DNA of 64,000 nucleotides from UTCFX2 sp963827155 (GCA_963827155.1 CAWGZV010000002.1:2232001-2296000); one strand, 5' to 3'. Shown: positions 15,973 through 25,803, numbered from the stretch's first letter. The notes: a model not told the origin generated them from the sequence alone. Numbers and translations: made by a program.

Positions 15973-17658
15973 TCAAATATCCGACGCAACAATTAAGGGC
16001 TTCTCACGGGAATCGATTTGTATGCTGGAGGTAGATTTAGAACCGTTTGAGTGTTGAATCCGCCGATGGATTGCATCAAGAAATCCTGTAAAAAGGGGAT
16101 GTGGGCGATTTGGGCGAGAAAGGAATTCAGGATGGAACTGGCTGGCTACCATAAAGGGGTGATCTTTTAATTCTGCGATCTCCACCAACTTTCCATCTGG
16201 AGATAGTCCAGAAAAAACCATCCCACCTTCCTCCAGCAATTCTCGATAGGCGTTATTCAATTCAAAACGATGACGATGGCGCTCCTGCACCTCGTTTTTT
16301 TCGTATGCCGCAGCGGCGCAAGTGCCTGCAACCAGCTGGCAAGGATACAATCCTAAACGCATGGTTCCCCCCATGTCTGCAATCGAACGTTGATCTGGCA
16401 TCAAATCAATCACTGGATATTCGGTGGTGCGGTCGAATTCAGTCGAATTCGGCTCGTCATTACCTATCAAGAACCGAGCAAATTCGATAACCATCAGCTG
16501 CATCCCAAGACAAAGCCCCAGGTAAGGTACTTTATGCTCTCTTGCATAGCGGATGGCCTTGATCTTGCCTTCTATTCCTCGGCTGCCAAAGCCCCCTGGG
16601 ACGATGATCCCGTCCGCATGTTCGATCAAATCCCAACCTCGATCTTTTTCCAAATCGGAGGCGTGCAGCCAGTCAATTTGGACTTCTAAGCCCTTCGCAA
16701 GGGCTGCATGTTTCAATGCTTCTCGGACACTGAAGTAGGCATCATGGAGTTCTACATACTTCCCCACCAAAACAACCCTCACGCTCGGCTTTGGCAGCCG
16801 GACATCGGTAACCAATCGCTCCCATTCACTCCAATCAGGTTGCTTGCGCGGCTGCAGTTTAAGCCGCTCAAGGAGGTATTCACCAATCCCAAGTTTTTCG
16901 AGAACCAGTGGAACTTCATATAATACCGGAGCAGTTACCAATGGGATTACTGCCCGGCGGTCAACATCGCAAAAAAGGGCGATCTTTTCACACAGATCGT
17001 CTTCAACTGGATAATCCGAACGCGCGACGATAACATCCGGTGAAATACCAATTGAGCGAAGCTCACGGACAGAATGTTGGGTTGGCTTTGTTTTTAATTC
17101 ATCGGTCGCGCCGATGTAAGGCAGCCAGGTGAGATGGATAAAAACCGTATTTTCACGTCCAAGGTCGGTCCTCATTTGCCTCAAGGATTCCAAAAATGGA
17201 AGCGATTCAATATCTCCAACCGTTCCCCCAATCTCGACCAGCACGATTTCTGCTCCAGTTGTCTTGGCTACAAGTCCAATCCGGCGCTTGATCTCATTGG
17301 TGATATGCGGGATAACCTGGATCGTCCCCCCAAGATAATCTCCTCGGCGTTCTTTGCTGATTACCTCTGCATAGACTTGGCCGGTCGTGACGTTGCATAC
17401 CTTATTCAGGCTAACGTCGATAAATCTTTCGTAATGACCGAGATCCAGATCGGTTTCCGCGCCATCATCCAGGACATACACCTCACCATGCTGATACGGG
17501 CTCATTGTCCCAGGGTCGACGTTGATATATGGATCAAGCTTTTGCACCGCGACTGCAAAACCTCGCTCTTTGAGAACCCTCCCGATCGCCGCAGCGGTAA
17601 CCCCTTTACCGACAGAGCTGACCACCCCTCCCGTGAAGAAGATATATTTCGTTGTCAT
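15973..17658 (-). CDS. pyrG: CTP synthase
   Basis: A 561-residue enzyme that aminates UTP to CTP using ATP and glutamine. The amidoligase domain (1-270) starts with K-Y-I-F-F-T-G-G-V-V-S-S-V-G-K-G, containing the nucleotide-binding loop, and has the E-I-G-G-T-V-G-D-I-E signature. The class I glutamine amidotransferase domain (about 300-535) has the oxyanion region PGGFGSRG and nucleophile Cys in GLCLGMQ (about 380), with a downstream HPEF giving the His-Glu pair. The C-terminal tail is about 20 residues longer than usual. An AGGAGG site precedes the ATG. A strong hairpin lies between it and the upstream roadblock gene. Confidence 0.98.
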   Translation of the reverse strand: MTTKYIFFTGGVVSSVGKGVTAAAIGRVLKERGFAVAVQKLDPYINVDPGTMSPYQHGEVYVLDDGAETDLDLGHYERFIDVSLNKVCNVTTGQVYAEVISKERRGDYLGGTIQVIPHITNEIKRRIGLVAKTTGAEIVLVEIGGTVGDIESLPFLESLRQMRTDLGRENTVFIHLTWLPYIGATDELKTKPTQHSVRELRSIGISPDVIVARSDYPVEDDLCEKIALFCDVDRRAVIPLVTAPVLYEVPLVLEKLGIGEYLLERLKLQPRKQPDWSEWERLVTDVRLPKPSVRVVLVGKYVELHDAYFSVREALKHAALAKGLEVQIDWLHASDLEKDRGWDLIEHADGIIVPGGFGSRGIEGKIKAIRYAREHKVPYLGLCLGMQLMVIEFARFLIGNDEPNSTEFDRTTEYPVIDLMPDQRSIADMGGTMRLGLYPCQLVAGTCAAAAYEKNEVQERHRHRFELNNAYRELLEEGGMVFSGLSPDGKLVEIAELKDHPFMVASQFHPEFLSRPNRPHPLFTGFLDAIHRRIQHSNGSKSTSSIQIDSREKPLIVASDI

Positions 17659-17686
17659 TTTTGACCTCCTATCACCAACAAAGGAA

Positions 17687-17719
17687 GTGGGGAGGGCCGA
17701 TCATCGGCATCCTCCCCAC
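17687..17719 (-). terminator. Nested hairpin between the roadblock gene and pyrG
   Basis: An outer 9-bp stem (GTGGGGAGG at 17687-17695 pairing with CCTCCCCAC at 17711-17719) encloses an inner palindrome (GCCGAT-C-ATCGGC, 17696-17708) with a 2-nt bulge. It lies after the roadblock stop codon and 29 bases before the pyrG start on the minus strand. The following minus-strand sequence (TTCCTTTGTT) is only partly T-rich, so it could be a terminator of the roadblock gene or a leader attenuator of pyrG. Confidence 0.55.
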
Positions 17720-17746
17720 CCAAAAGAATCACGGTGGATAATACAA

Positions 17747-18121
17747 TCAACCAACCACCTTAAGTAAGCTCTCAGCAGCACGCCGCATCTCCAGAAATAC
17801 CAAACCCAATTTCGCGTTCTCACGCGCCAAGGCAGTCAGCACGGCTTCTTCGCCAATCGCGGTTACAAGAACATAGCCCAGACTGCCGCGAATATAGACT
17901 TGCTCCAAGCCGCCGCGCCCAAGCTCGCTAGCGATCCGTTCTCCGAGGCTGAGCATTGCCGCGGACATAGCAGAAACCCGATCTTCTTCCACCTCATATG
18001 GAAGTGCTGAGGCCATAATCAGCCCATCAACTGATACAACCGCTGAAGCTTCGATATCCGGGGATGAAACCTGCATTTCCCGCAAACGGGCAACCATCAA
18101 TTCGGTTCGGGAGCGGGTCAC
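17747..18121 (-). CDS. Roadblock/LC7 domain protein
   Basis: A 124-residue alpha/beta protein that covers a whole roadblock/LC7 domain. A helix begins at residue 4 (RTELMVARLREM), then E-A-S-A-V-V-S-V-D-G-L-I-M-A-S-A-L-P forms the central strand pair, and E-R-I-A-S-E-L-G-R-G follows. Members such as MglB regulate small Ras-like GTPases, or act as profilin-like sensors. No GTPase gene is adjacent. It reads in the same direction as pyrG and is separated from it by a strong hairpin. It is divergent from the gene at 18266. Confidence 0.85.
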   Translation of the reverse strand: MTRSRTELMVARLREMQVSSPDIEASAVVSVDGLIMASALPYEVEEDRVSAMSAAMLSLGERIASELGRGGLEQVYIRGSLGYVLVTAIGEEAVLTALARENAKLGLVFLEMRRAAESLLKVVG

Positions 18122-18225
18122 GAAATTGTCCTCACTTAAAAACGATCCTTATTCGCGTTTGAGTTTACCATAAATTGCAGGTGGTGCGTTTTAATTCAAT
18201 CGCTTGCGGTCGTATACGTCGTCGG

Positions 18226-18254
18226 TTGACCGAGATGCTCGACCATGATATAGT
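18226..18254 (+). promoter_or_regulatory. Strong sigma-70 promoter of the long 18-32 kb plus-strand run
   Basis: TTGACC at 18226-18231 and TATAGT at 18249-18254 are separated by exactly 17 bases. Transcription should start near 18261, only about 5 bases before the ATG at 18266, so the first gene would be translated from a nearly leaderless mRNA. Confidence 0.7.
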
Positions 18255-18265
18255 AACTGTTTGCT

Positions 18266-18961
18266 ATGCGTAATCTGGTCGCCTTCACAGCACTGATAGC
18301 AGCCTTCTTGCGATTCCTCGGCGGAATCAACTTCGCTCTGAGTGATATCGCAAGCTCTCCTCATCCGATTTCCCTGCAATCGATCACATCAACACCTGGT
18401 AATCAGATCCAAATCATCTCCCCATCATCTGGGAGCCCCTTGCAAGGGAGTATTCCTGTAATCGTAGATACTACAATTCAGGATTTTAAAACTGTTGAGC
18501 TTGCATTTAAATACTCGAATGATCCAGATGAGACCTGGTTTTTGATTTATCAGGGGATACAGCCGGTCACCGGGACAATGCTGGTGTTATGGGATACAAG
18601 CACCATCACAGATGGGAACTATACGCTGCGGATGACGGTTACTTTTAATGATGGCAGTCAAAAATCTGTTGAAGCCGGAGGGCTCCGAGTCAGAAATTAC
18701 ACGCCGGTCGAAACCAGCACCCCAACTGAAGTTTCCGCAACCTCGACACCCGAACCGGCAGCAACGTTGACCCCTACCGTGGCAACGACGATTATGCCAA
18801 CGATGATAATACCGACCGCCACCCCGCCTGCGACCAATCCTGCTCAATTGAGCCGGTTTGATGTCTTTACAAATATTGGGAAAGGCGCATTATTCGTATT
18901 TGCCCTCTTCGCGTTAGCCTTTGCTTATCGAGGAGTGCGAGCAATTCGAAGAGCGCGATGA
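18266..18961 (+). CDS. Surface-exposed Ig-like protein with C-terminal anchor
   Basis: A 231-residue protein. It has an N-terminal signal or anchor helix (about 3-24), a beta-rich domain with I-S-P-S-S-G-S-P-L-Q-G and the W-D-T-S-T-I-T-D-G-N-Y-T-L-R pattern seen in Ig-like/Big-type modules (about 45-148), a Thr/Pro-rich linker (about 150-195), and a C-terminal transmembrane helix (about 207-224) followed by a basic tail. This suggests an extracytoplasmic domain held on a flexible stalk. It is the first gene after a clear promoter and overlaps pth by 4 bases (ATGA). Function unknown. Confidence 0.75.
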   Translation: MRNLVAFTALIAAFLRFLGGINFALSDIASSPHPISLQSITSTPGNQIQIISPSSGSPLQGSIPVIVDTTIQDFKTVELAFKYSNDPDETWFLIYQGIQPVTGTMLVLWDTSTITDGNYTLRMTVTFNDGSQKSVEAGGLRVRNYTPVETSTPTEVSATSTPEPAATLTPTVATTIMPTMIIPTATPPATNPAQLSRFDVFTNIGKGALFVFALFALAFAYRGVRAIRRAR

Positions 18962-19572
18962 GAATTGGAAAGTTTTTTCCTTTGGAGCAATCCCCATCCA
19001 ACGCCTTTTTGATTGCTGGGCTGGGAAATCCAGGCGCAGAACATCGCAAAAGCCGTCATAATGTAGGTTTTATGGTCATAGACCACCTAGCCGCTCGTCT
19101 GGGAGCTCGCTTCACAAGAGTTGAATCCAAGGCGCTTGTCTCAAAAATAGAGTTTGAAGCAAAGCGACTGATCCTGGCTAAACCCCATACTTATATGAAC
19201 TTATCAGGACAGTCCGTCGGCGCGCTGGTCCGATACTATAAAGTGCCCGCCGTTCAAATCCTGATCGCCTATGATGATGTCGATTTGCCGCTTGGCACCA
19301 TACGCCTCCGACCTGGTGGAGGGTCAGCTGGGCAAAAAGGAATGGTTTCTATTATAGAGAAATTGGGAACCCAGGAATTTCCCAGGTTAAGAATTGGGAT
19401 TGGCCGCCCGCCAGGACGAATGGATGCAGCATCCTACGTTCTCCAAGATTTTTCACAAATGGAGAAACCGGTGCTCGAAGAGACTTTATCAAGATCAGTT
19501 GATGCTATCCTGACATTCATCCGAGATGGATTAGATCCTGCAATGACCCGCTTCAATGGAGCAATCGAGTGA
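18958..19572 (+). CDS. pth: Peptidyl-tRNA hydrolase
   Basis: A 204-residue enzyme that frees tRNA from prematurely released peptidyl-tRNA. The core begins at A-F-L-I-A-G-L-G-N-P-G (about 16-26), with catalytic His in S-R-H-N-V-G-F, Asp in Y-D-D-V-D-L-P, and the G-G-G-S-A-G-Q-K-G motif, where Gln-Lys replaces the more usual His-Asn of GHNG. The protein has about 15 extra N-terminal residues before the usual start. The ATG overlaps the upstream stop (ATGA). It is followed by mfd, an arrangement (pth-mfd) found in many bacteria. Confidence 0.95.
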   Translation: MRIGKFFPLEQSPSNAFLIAGLGNPGAEHRKSRHNVGFMVIDHLAARLGARFTRVESKALVSKIEFEAKRLILAKPHTYMNLSGQSVGALVRYYKVPAVQILIAYDDVDLPLGTIRLRPGGGSAGQKGMVSIIEKLGTQEFPRLRIGIGRPPGRMDAASYVLQDFSQMEKPVLEETLSRSVDAILTFIRDGLDPAMTRFNGAIE

Positions 19573-19635
19573 ATCAAACAATAGGGTTTTTTGCCGTTTT
19601 CCGGATGAATTTGGGGTTTATTTGCTCATAAGATC

Positions 19636-22600
19636 ATGGAAACCAATCTCTATCCCTTAATTCAGTATATCGAAGCCACCCTCGAACCAGTTTATCAGGC
19701 AATTGAAGAAGGCGGATCTATTCGCCCGCTTGGCTTACGCCGGTCAGCACGGCTTCCAGTTTTAGCTGCTATAACCAATAAACTCAATCGACCTATACTG
19801 CTGTTGACAGATCGAGCAGATCGTGCCCTCACGCTGCTCGACGAGCTTGCTCTCTGGCTCCCAGAAGTCAATCGATTGCTTTTCCCTGAACCAAATCCAC
19901 TTTTTTATGAGAATGCCGCCTGGGGCGAAAGCACCCGACGAGAACGATTAACCGCTCTGACCATGTTGGCTGGGTATCATATCCCAGGAGCGATTAAACC
20001 TGAAACACCGCCGGTAATTGTCGCCCCTGCTCGGGCAATCATGACCCGCACGCTCCCACGGCGGGATTACCTCCTTTCGGCTCGCACAATCAAAACCGGC
20101 CAGGTCATTCAGCTAGATGATCTGGCAAGAATCTGTGTACGATTAGGCTACGAAGCGGTTACCACCGTGATCGCTCCAGGACAGTTTGCGAGGCGCGGGG
20201 GCCTATTGGATATCTGGCCTCCCGCCGAAGAGCTGCCCAGGCGGTTGGATTTTTTCGGAAACGAGATCGAGACAATCAGGTCATTTGAAGCCTCAAGCCA
20301 GAGGACGATTCCATCACAAAATGACCCAAATATCCATCGGGTTTGGATCACACCCGCGCGAGAATTCCTGTTACCGGAATCCCAGGAGCAGAGTGAAGAT
20401 CTAACTCCTTCTAATGGCAGACATAAGCTCTCCGATCAAGATGATGGAGGAGATGAATTTCTAATCCCGATATTCCATCAAAGCATCGCATCCATCCTGG
20501 ATTATCTACCGCGCCATGCAATTGTCTTTATCGATGACCAGCAGGCGTTTGAGGACGCAGTCTGCGAGACTGAGGAACAGGCTGTGGAAAGCAGGAAAGA
20601 CTACATCGCTGACGGCACCCTGACGGTTGATTTCCCCACCCCATATCTGACATTATCGGAAATTAACGATTCATTGGGTGAACATTCGACGATCGAATTA
20701 GGGTTTAGGACTTCTGCCATTTTTGAAGAAGAGCAGCAGGAGGATTTTTCGGATCAGATCAGCGAAAAATTTGAGGCCGGTCAGCGATTTTCGGGACGGC
20801 TTAAAGCCTTCATGGATTTCATTTTGGAGCGAAACCAGGCATTTGAGCCACTTGTGATTGTCTCGCGCCAGCGGAGCCGCCTGAAAGAATTATGGGATGA
20901 ACTGCGGGTGAAAGAAGCAGATAGGCAGCCGGTTTTCATCGAAGGCAGCCTGGCTGAAGGCTGGGATTTTAATCCTATCGGCGGGGGAAAAATCCATCTG
21001 CTTACCGATGGCGAGATTTTTGGCTGGCGGCGCCCAGAACCTCGAAGGCGAGCGATGAGATATGCGGAGGCTCCCGAAGCTGGCTATTCCGATTTGCAAA
21101 ATGATGACTTTGTCGTCCACATCGATCATGGGATTGGTCGATTTACCGGGCTTGTAAAGAGATTTGTGGATGGTGTTGAGCGCGAGTATTTGAGCGTCGA
21201 ATATGCCGACGAAGCTCAGCTTTTTGTACCCGTCCATCAAGCAGACCGTTTGACGCGATATGTAGGACCAGACAACCGGCCTCCAACACTGGCACGCCTG
21301 GGTAGCAGCGAGTGGCGTGGAACCAAGTCCTATGTCAAGGAAGCTGTCGTTGAAGTAGCGGAAGAGCTGTTAGAGCTTTATGCCAAGCGTACGATTATTC
21401 ATGGCCATTCCTTCGCAAGCGATAATACCTGGCAGGAAGAACTTGAAGCCAGCTTCCCCTACATTGAGACTGATGATCAGATGAGGGTGCTCTCGGAAGT
21501 TAAAAGGGATATGGAGTCAATCCGTCCGATGGACCGGTTGATTTGTGGGGATGTAGGATATGGGAAAACCGAAGTCGCGTTGCGCGCAGCATTTAAGGCT
21601 GTCATGGATGGCTTCCAGGTGGCGATTCTGGTCCCCACAACCGTGCTGGCTCAACAACATCACCATACTTTTACAGAGCGCCTGACAGCATTTCCGGTGA
21701 GCGTCGAAATGCTGTCTCGCTTTCGAACGGCACAGCAGCAGCACCTGATCGTCGAGGACTTAAAGGCTGGAAAAATCGATATCGTGATTGGCACGCACCG
21801 CTTGCTGTCATCGGACGTCTCATTCAAAAACCTTGGTCTTCTGATCATTGACGAGGAACAACGCTTCGGGGTCACGCATAAAGAGAAGCTAAAACAGATG
21901 CGAACCGAGGTGGATGTGCTTACCTTGACTGCAACACCGATTCCAAGAACCCTCTACTTGGCGCTCAGCGGGGTGAGGGATATCTCAACCATTAATACCC
22001 CCCCAGAGGAACGCTTACCCATTATTACCCATGTTGGACCTTATTCCCCCCGCCTGGTGAAGCAAGCTATTCTTCGAGAACTCGAACGAGGGGGGCAGGT
22101 CTTTTTTGTCCACAACCGTGTTCAAACGATTGGGGCTATGAATTCACATCTGCAGCAACTCATTCCAGAAGCAAGGATCAGCGTGGCCCATGGTCAGATG
22201 GATGAAACCACGCTTGCAGAGAGAATGGACGCCTTCTCGAGCGGCGAGGTAGATGTGCTGCTATCAACATCCATCATTGAATCCGGTTTGGATATCCCGA
22301 ACGCAAACACCCTTATCGTGGATCGAGCCGATACCTTTGGATTAGCTCAGCTGTACCAGCTGCGCGGCCGGGTTGGACGAGGCGCCCAGCGCGCTTACGC
22401 CTATTTCTTTCGTCATAATCGAAAATCTCCAACCCTGGATGGCCGCCAGAGGTTGGAAACGATCGCCGAGAACAGCCAGCTCGGTGCGGGTTATTCAATT
22501 GCCATGCGAGACCTGGAAATCCGAGGCACCGGCGATATCTTGGGCACCCGCCAACACGGTCATATTGCCTCCGTTGGATTCCACCTTTACACCAGCATGC

Positions 22601-23112
22601 TCTCCCAGGCAGTCCAGCGCATCCGCAGCGAGCATGGATTAGCTTTCGCTCTCCTCCCTACCAAATTCAATCTTAACCTCACACCGGTAAATGTCGAGCT
22701 GCCGCTCTCGTCCTCTATTCCAGCCGATTATGTCCTCGATAAGCAGATCCGCCTTGGGCTCTATCGGCGAATGGCCGATGCTCGAACGATATCTGAGCTT
22801 GATGCATTAATAGAGGAGTTCAATGATCGATTTGGCACGCCTCCTGATGCGGTCAATAATCTGTTCTTGCAGTTTAAAATCAAGGTTATGGCAGAGAACG
22901 CAGGCCTTGCGTCGCTGACTATCGAAAACAATCAATTTGTCCTGCGATTCCCCGATGGCGCTGTGCCTGAAAATTTGCCGGCTTTTACTTACCTGGTGCG
23001 AATTGGGAAATCAGCCCTCTGGATTCCTTTTTCCGAAGGAAGTGATTGGATGGCGCCTTTAGTAGAAACCCTGTCCGAACTTCGCCGAAATGGACAGGAG
23101 CCTGACCGATAA
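19636..23112 (+). CDS. mfd: Transcription-repair coupling factor
   Basis: An 1158-residue ATP-dependent translocase that removes stalled RNA polymerase and recruits UvrA. The N-terminal third is the UvrB-like module. The CarD-like RNA-polymerase-interaction domain lies near 490-550 (V-V-H-I-D-H-G-I-G-R-F-T-G-L). Helicase motifs follow: Walker A GDVGYGKTE (about 635-643), DEEQ in IIDEEQRFG (about 737), and motif VI with Q-L-R-G-R-V-G-R-G. The TRCF C-terminal domain closes the protein. It follows pth, and its stop overlaps the start of the sugar transferase gene by one base (TAATG). Confidence 0.98.
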   Translation: METNLYPLIQYIEATLEPVYQAIEEGGSIRPLGLRRSARLPVLAAITNKLNRPILLLTDRADRALTLLDELALWLPEVNRLLFPEPNPLFYENAAWGESTRRERLTALTMLAGYHIPGAIKPETPPVIVAPARAIMTRTLPRRDYLLSARTIKTGQVIQLDDLARICVRLGYEAVTTVIAPGQFARRGGLLDIWPPAEELPRRLDFFGNEIETIRSFEASSQRTIPSQNDPNIHRVWITPAREFLLPESQEQSEDLTPSNGRHKLSDQDDGGDEFLIPIFHQSIASILDYLPRHAIVFIDDQQAFEDAVCETEEQAVESRKDYIADGTLTVDFPTPYLTLSEINDSLGEHSTIELGFRTSAIFEEEQQEDFSDQISEKFEAGQRFSGRLKAFMDFILERNQAFEPLVIVSRQRSRLKELWDELRVKEADRQPVFIEGSLAEGWDFNPIGGGKIHLLTDGEIFGWRRPEPRRRAMRYAEAPEAGYSDLQNDDFVVHIDHGIGRFTGLVKRFVDGVEREYLSVEYADEAQLFVPVHQADRLTRYVGPDNRPPTLARLGSSEWRGTKSYVKEAVVEVAEELLELYAKRTIIHGHSFASDNTWQEELEASFPYIETDDQMRVLSEVKRDMESIRPMDRLICGDVGYGKTEVALRAAFKAVMDGFQVAILVPTTVLAQQHHHTFTERLTAFPVSVEMLSRFRTAQQQHLIVEDLKAGKIDIVIGTHRLLSSDVSFKNLGLLIIDEEQRFGVTHKEKLKQMRTEVDVLTLTATPIPRTLYLALSGVRDISTINTPPEERLPIITHVGPYSPRLVKQAILRELERGGQVFFVHNRVQTIGAMNSHLQQLIPEARISVAHGQMDETTLAERMDAFSSGEVDVLLSTSIIESGLDIPNANTLIVDRADTFGLAQLYQLRGRVGRGAQRAYAYFFRHNRKSPTLDGRQRLETIAENSQLGAGYSIAMRDLEIRGTGDILGTRQHGHIASVGFHLYTSMLSQAVQRIRSEHGLAFALLPTKFNLNLTPVNVELPLSSSIPADYVLDKQIRLGLYRRMADARTISELDALIEEFNDRFGTPPDAVNNLFLQFKIKVMAENAGLASLTIENNQFVLRFPDGAVPENLPAFTYLVRIGKSALWIPFSEGSDWMAPLVETLSELRRNGQEPDR

Positions 23113-23768
23113 TGTTCCCGCGAGGTGTTCCATTCTCAAAACGCTGCATGGATTTGGGGCTGACCGTCCCCGGAATCATCCTGATCTCGCCGCTTATGCT
23201 GCTCCTTGCCCTTGTCGTCAGGATTAAGTTGGGCAAACCAGTGCTCTTTAAACAGCGCCGACCTGGATTTCAAGAAACGCTTTTTGATATCTATAAATTT
23301 CGCACAATGACCGATCAAAAAGATGAGCTAGGGAATTTCCTGTCAGATGAGATTCGACTGACATCTCTGGGACGCTTTTTACGCGCTGCAAGCCTGGATG
23401 AGCTTCCAGAGCTGATCAATGTGCTCCGCGGTGAGATGAGTTTGGTCGGACCGCGTCCTTTACTCATCCAATATTTGCAAAGATACAGCCCTGAACAACG
23501 GAGGCGTCATGATGTTCTGCCAGGGATCACCGGCTGGGCGCAGATCAATGGTCGAAATGCCCTCACCTGGGAGCAGAAATTCCAACTGGATATCTGGTAT
23601 GTTGATCACTGGTCGCTTTGGCTTGATATTAAGATCCTCATCCTGAATTTTTGGAAGGTATTGAAGCGAGAAGGGATCAACCAGCCTGGATTTGCAACCT
23701 CGGAGGAATTTATGGGATCAGAAAATCTTCATCGCATACCAAATGAGGTGCAAGACCATGCCGAGTGA
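23112..23768 (+). CDS. Sugar-phosphate transferase, PglC-like (bacterial sugar transferase family)
   Basis: A 218-residue monotopic phosphoglycosyl transferase that moves a sugar phosphate from a UDP-sugar to undecaprenyl phosphate. It has one N-terminal membrane helix (about 14-35), then K-F-R-T-M, the catalytic Asp-Glu pair in A-S-L-D-E-L-P-E-L, and L-V-G-P-R-P-L and P-G-I-T-G-W-A-Q-I-N-G-R. The short length matches PglC rather than the longer WbaP type. Its start overlaps mfd by one base and its end overlaps the E1 alpha gene by 11 bases, so it is translationally coupled to the dehydrogenase subunit. It is the first of the PglC/D/E-like trio in this run. Confidence 0.93.
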   Translation: MFPRGVPFSKRCMDLGLTVPGIILISPLMLLLALVVRIKLGKPVLFKQRRPGFQETLFDIYKFRTMTDQKDELGNFLSDEIRLTSLGRFLRAASLDELPELINVLRGEMSLVGPRPLLIQYLQRYSPEQRRRHDVLPGITGWAQINGRNALTWEQKFQLDIWYVDHWSLWLDIKILILNFWKVLKREGINQPGFATSEEFMGSENLHRIPNEVQDHAE

Positions 23769-24693
23769 TCGCCTTTCGAAAGGTACCGATCTTTATCGGG
23801 AAATGTGCCGGATCAGGTATTTTGAAGAGACTGTGTTGGAGAACTTCGCCCGTGGGATATTCTTTGGGACCACCCATACCTATCTCGGGCAGGAGGCAGA
23901 TGCCGTTGGCGTTCTCAGCCACCTGTCGGAGCAAGATATCGTGGTCAGCAACCATCGCTGCCATGGTCATTTCCTGGCTTACGGCGGAGATATGAGGGCA
24001 TTGTTTGCTGAGCTGATGGGGAAATCGACCGGGGTCTGCGCCGGTAGAGGGGGATCTCAGCACATACATTGGCGAAATTTTTATTCAAACGGAGTTCAAG
24101 GCGGCGTCGCACCGCTGGCGGTTGGAATGGCGCTGGCAGAGAAGATCAAGGGAAATCATGCAGTCGCATTGGGATTTTTGGGAGACGGCACCTTTGGCGA
24201 AGGTGTGATTTACGAAGCGCTTAATATGGCAGCTCTTTGGAAAACGCCTGTTCTTTTCATTGTCGAAAACAACCATATCGCTCAGACAACTCCGGTCGAG
24301 CTCGCGGTTGCCGGAAGTATGGTGAAGCGATTTGAGGCGTTCGGGATACCAGCGTTGGAGCTGGATACAAGTGATGTCCGTGAGATAATGAAGGTTTCTG
24401 GCGAACTGCTTACGCAAGTGCGTTCCTTTCAAACACCCCGAGCGCTGGTCCTGCACACTTGCCGTTTCGGACCGCACTCGAAAGGAGATGATACTCGACC
24501 CGCCGCAGAGGTCGCTGCGATGCGCGCATCTCGCGATCCGCTGATGATCCTCGGCAGTGTGATTTCACCCGAAAGGCGTTCTGAGCTCGAGGCGCAAGCT
24601 CATGCGGAAGTACTCCAGGCATTCGGCTTGGCTAGCAGCGATCCATTCCCTGAGCCTTCCTCCTTACACAAAAATCTCGACGTTAAGATCTAA
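23758..24693 (+). CDS. Thiamine-diphosphate-dependent 2-oxoacid dehydrogenase E1 alpha subunit
   Basis: A 311-residue E1 alpha subunit. It begins with Y-R-E-M-C-R-I-R-Y-F-E-E, has T-H-T-Y-L-G-Q-E and the S-N-H-R-C-H-G-H active-site region, and a thiamine diphosphate motif (GDGTFGEG to IVENN, about 139-172). It should decarboxylate a 2-oxoacid and, with E1 beta, pass the acyl group to a lipoyl domain. The ATG at 23758 lies inside the end of the sugar transferase gene; I use it in place of a longer open frame from 23692. The protein ends before the usual phosphorylation-loop extension. Its context (sugar transferase, PglD-like and PglE-like genes) is not that of central metabolism. Confidence 0.9.
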   Translation: MPSDRLSKGTDLYREMCRIRYFEETVLENFARGIFFGTTHTYLGQEADAVGVLSHLSEQDIVVSNHRCHGHFLAYGGDMRALFAELMGKSTGVCAGRGGSQHIHWRNFYSNGVQGGVAPLAVGMALAEKIKGNHAVALGFLGDGTFGEGVIYEALNMAALWKTPVLFIVENNHIAQTTPVELAVAGSMVKRFEAFGIPALELDTSDVREIMKVSGELLTQVRSFQTPRALVLHTCRFGPHSKGDDTRPAAEVAAMRASRDPLMILGSVISPERRSELEAQAHAEVLQAFGLASSDPFPEPSSLHKNLDVKI

Positions 24694-24709
24694 CCAAAGG
24701 CGCCAAGAA

Positions 24710-25741
24710 ATGACCAGCGTATTGGAATCGTTAAATAATGGTTTGAAGGAAGCCCTCTACAGAAGACAATTCGGTAATTCTCTTAGGCGAAGATATCCTC
24801 GATCCTTACGGCGGGGCATTTAAAGTTACCCGCAATTTAAGTAAGTCTTTCCCTGATAGAGTGATCACAACCCCAATCTCGGAGGCGGGGATCGTGGGTC
24901 TTGCGGCAGGGATGGCTCTGCGAGGTTTGCATCCGGTGGTTGAGATCATGTTCGGCGATTTCCTGGCACTGGCAGCCGATTCTTAATCAATCATGCCTCA
25001 AAATTTCGCTGGATGTATAACGAACAGGTCCAGGTCCCCTTAGTCGTACGCACGCCGATGGGAGGGCGGCGCGGCTACGGCCCAACGCATTCCCAAACGC
25101 TTGAGAAACATTTCCTGGGTGTTCCCGGTCTTCGGACTGTTGCGGCCTGCGGAATCGGGAATCCGGGCAGGCTTCTTAAATCGTGCATCTTGGAAGGTGT
25201 CGAACCGACCTTATTCATTGAAAACAAGCTGCTATACCTGCTCCAGACTCAAGAAAACCGTTTGGACGGAGAATTCAACATCAGCGAAATCCCTCTTTCG
25301 AAGCATGACCAGGCTCTGATAAACGCCCCCACTTATCGTCTCGCCTTACGCGGTGCGCCTCCAGCTGACATCACCCTGGCAACCTATGGGTATTCTGCTG
25401 ATATCGCGCGGCAGGCAGCCCTTCAACTTGCTTATGAGGCGGAAGTCTTCGTTGAAATCCTTATTTGCACCCAGTTGGCTCCCTTCGAGCTATCTCCAAT
25501 TATAGAATCAGTCTCGAGGACGAGAAGATTGGTTACCCTGGAAGAAGGCGCTCATGATCTGGGTTGGGGCGCCGAAGTGCTTTCACAGGTCGTTGAAAAT
25601 CATGAAGCACAACTTATCGCTGCAGAACGTGTAGCCGCTCTTCAACTACCGATTCCATCCAGCGGTCCACTGGAAGAGGCGATCTTCCCAAACACAGAGA
25701 ATGTCGTTGAATTGTGTAAAAAAATTGTTTTGAAAAGGTAA
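24710..25741 (+). pseudogene. 2-oxoacid dehydrogenase E1 beta subunit, two apparent frameshifts
   Basis: The protein is conserved from end to end but in two frames. It starts at the ATG at 24710 (M-T-S-V-L-E-S-L-N, AAAGG site upstream). Near 24754 the frame must shift (CCCTCT where CCCTCTCT is expected) to continue as S-T-E-D-N-S-V-I-L-L-G-E-D-I-L-D-P-Y-G-G. Near 24981 a T is missing (GATTCTTA where GATTTCTTA is expected) before L-I-N-H-A-S-K-F-R-W. The rest (about 25013-25741) is intact, with the C-terminal domain that builds the E1 interface. Losses of 2 and 1 nt restore the original frame. Active-site and dimer residues look unimpaired, so I suspect sequence error rather than decay. It partners the E1 alpha gene 16 bases upstream. 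Confidence 0.85.
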
Positions 25742-25803
25742 AATTGCGACTTACGAATAGCCGGTTGGATTAATCATTTTTTCAAGAGGGAGATTTTATC
25801 CGT

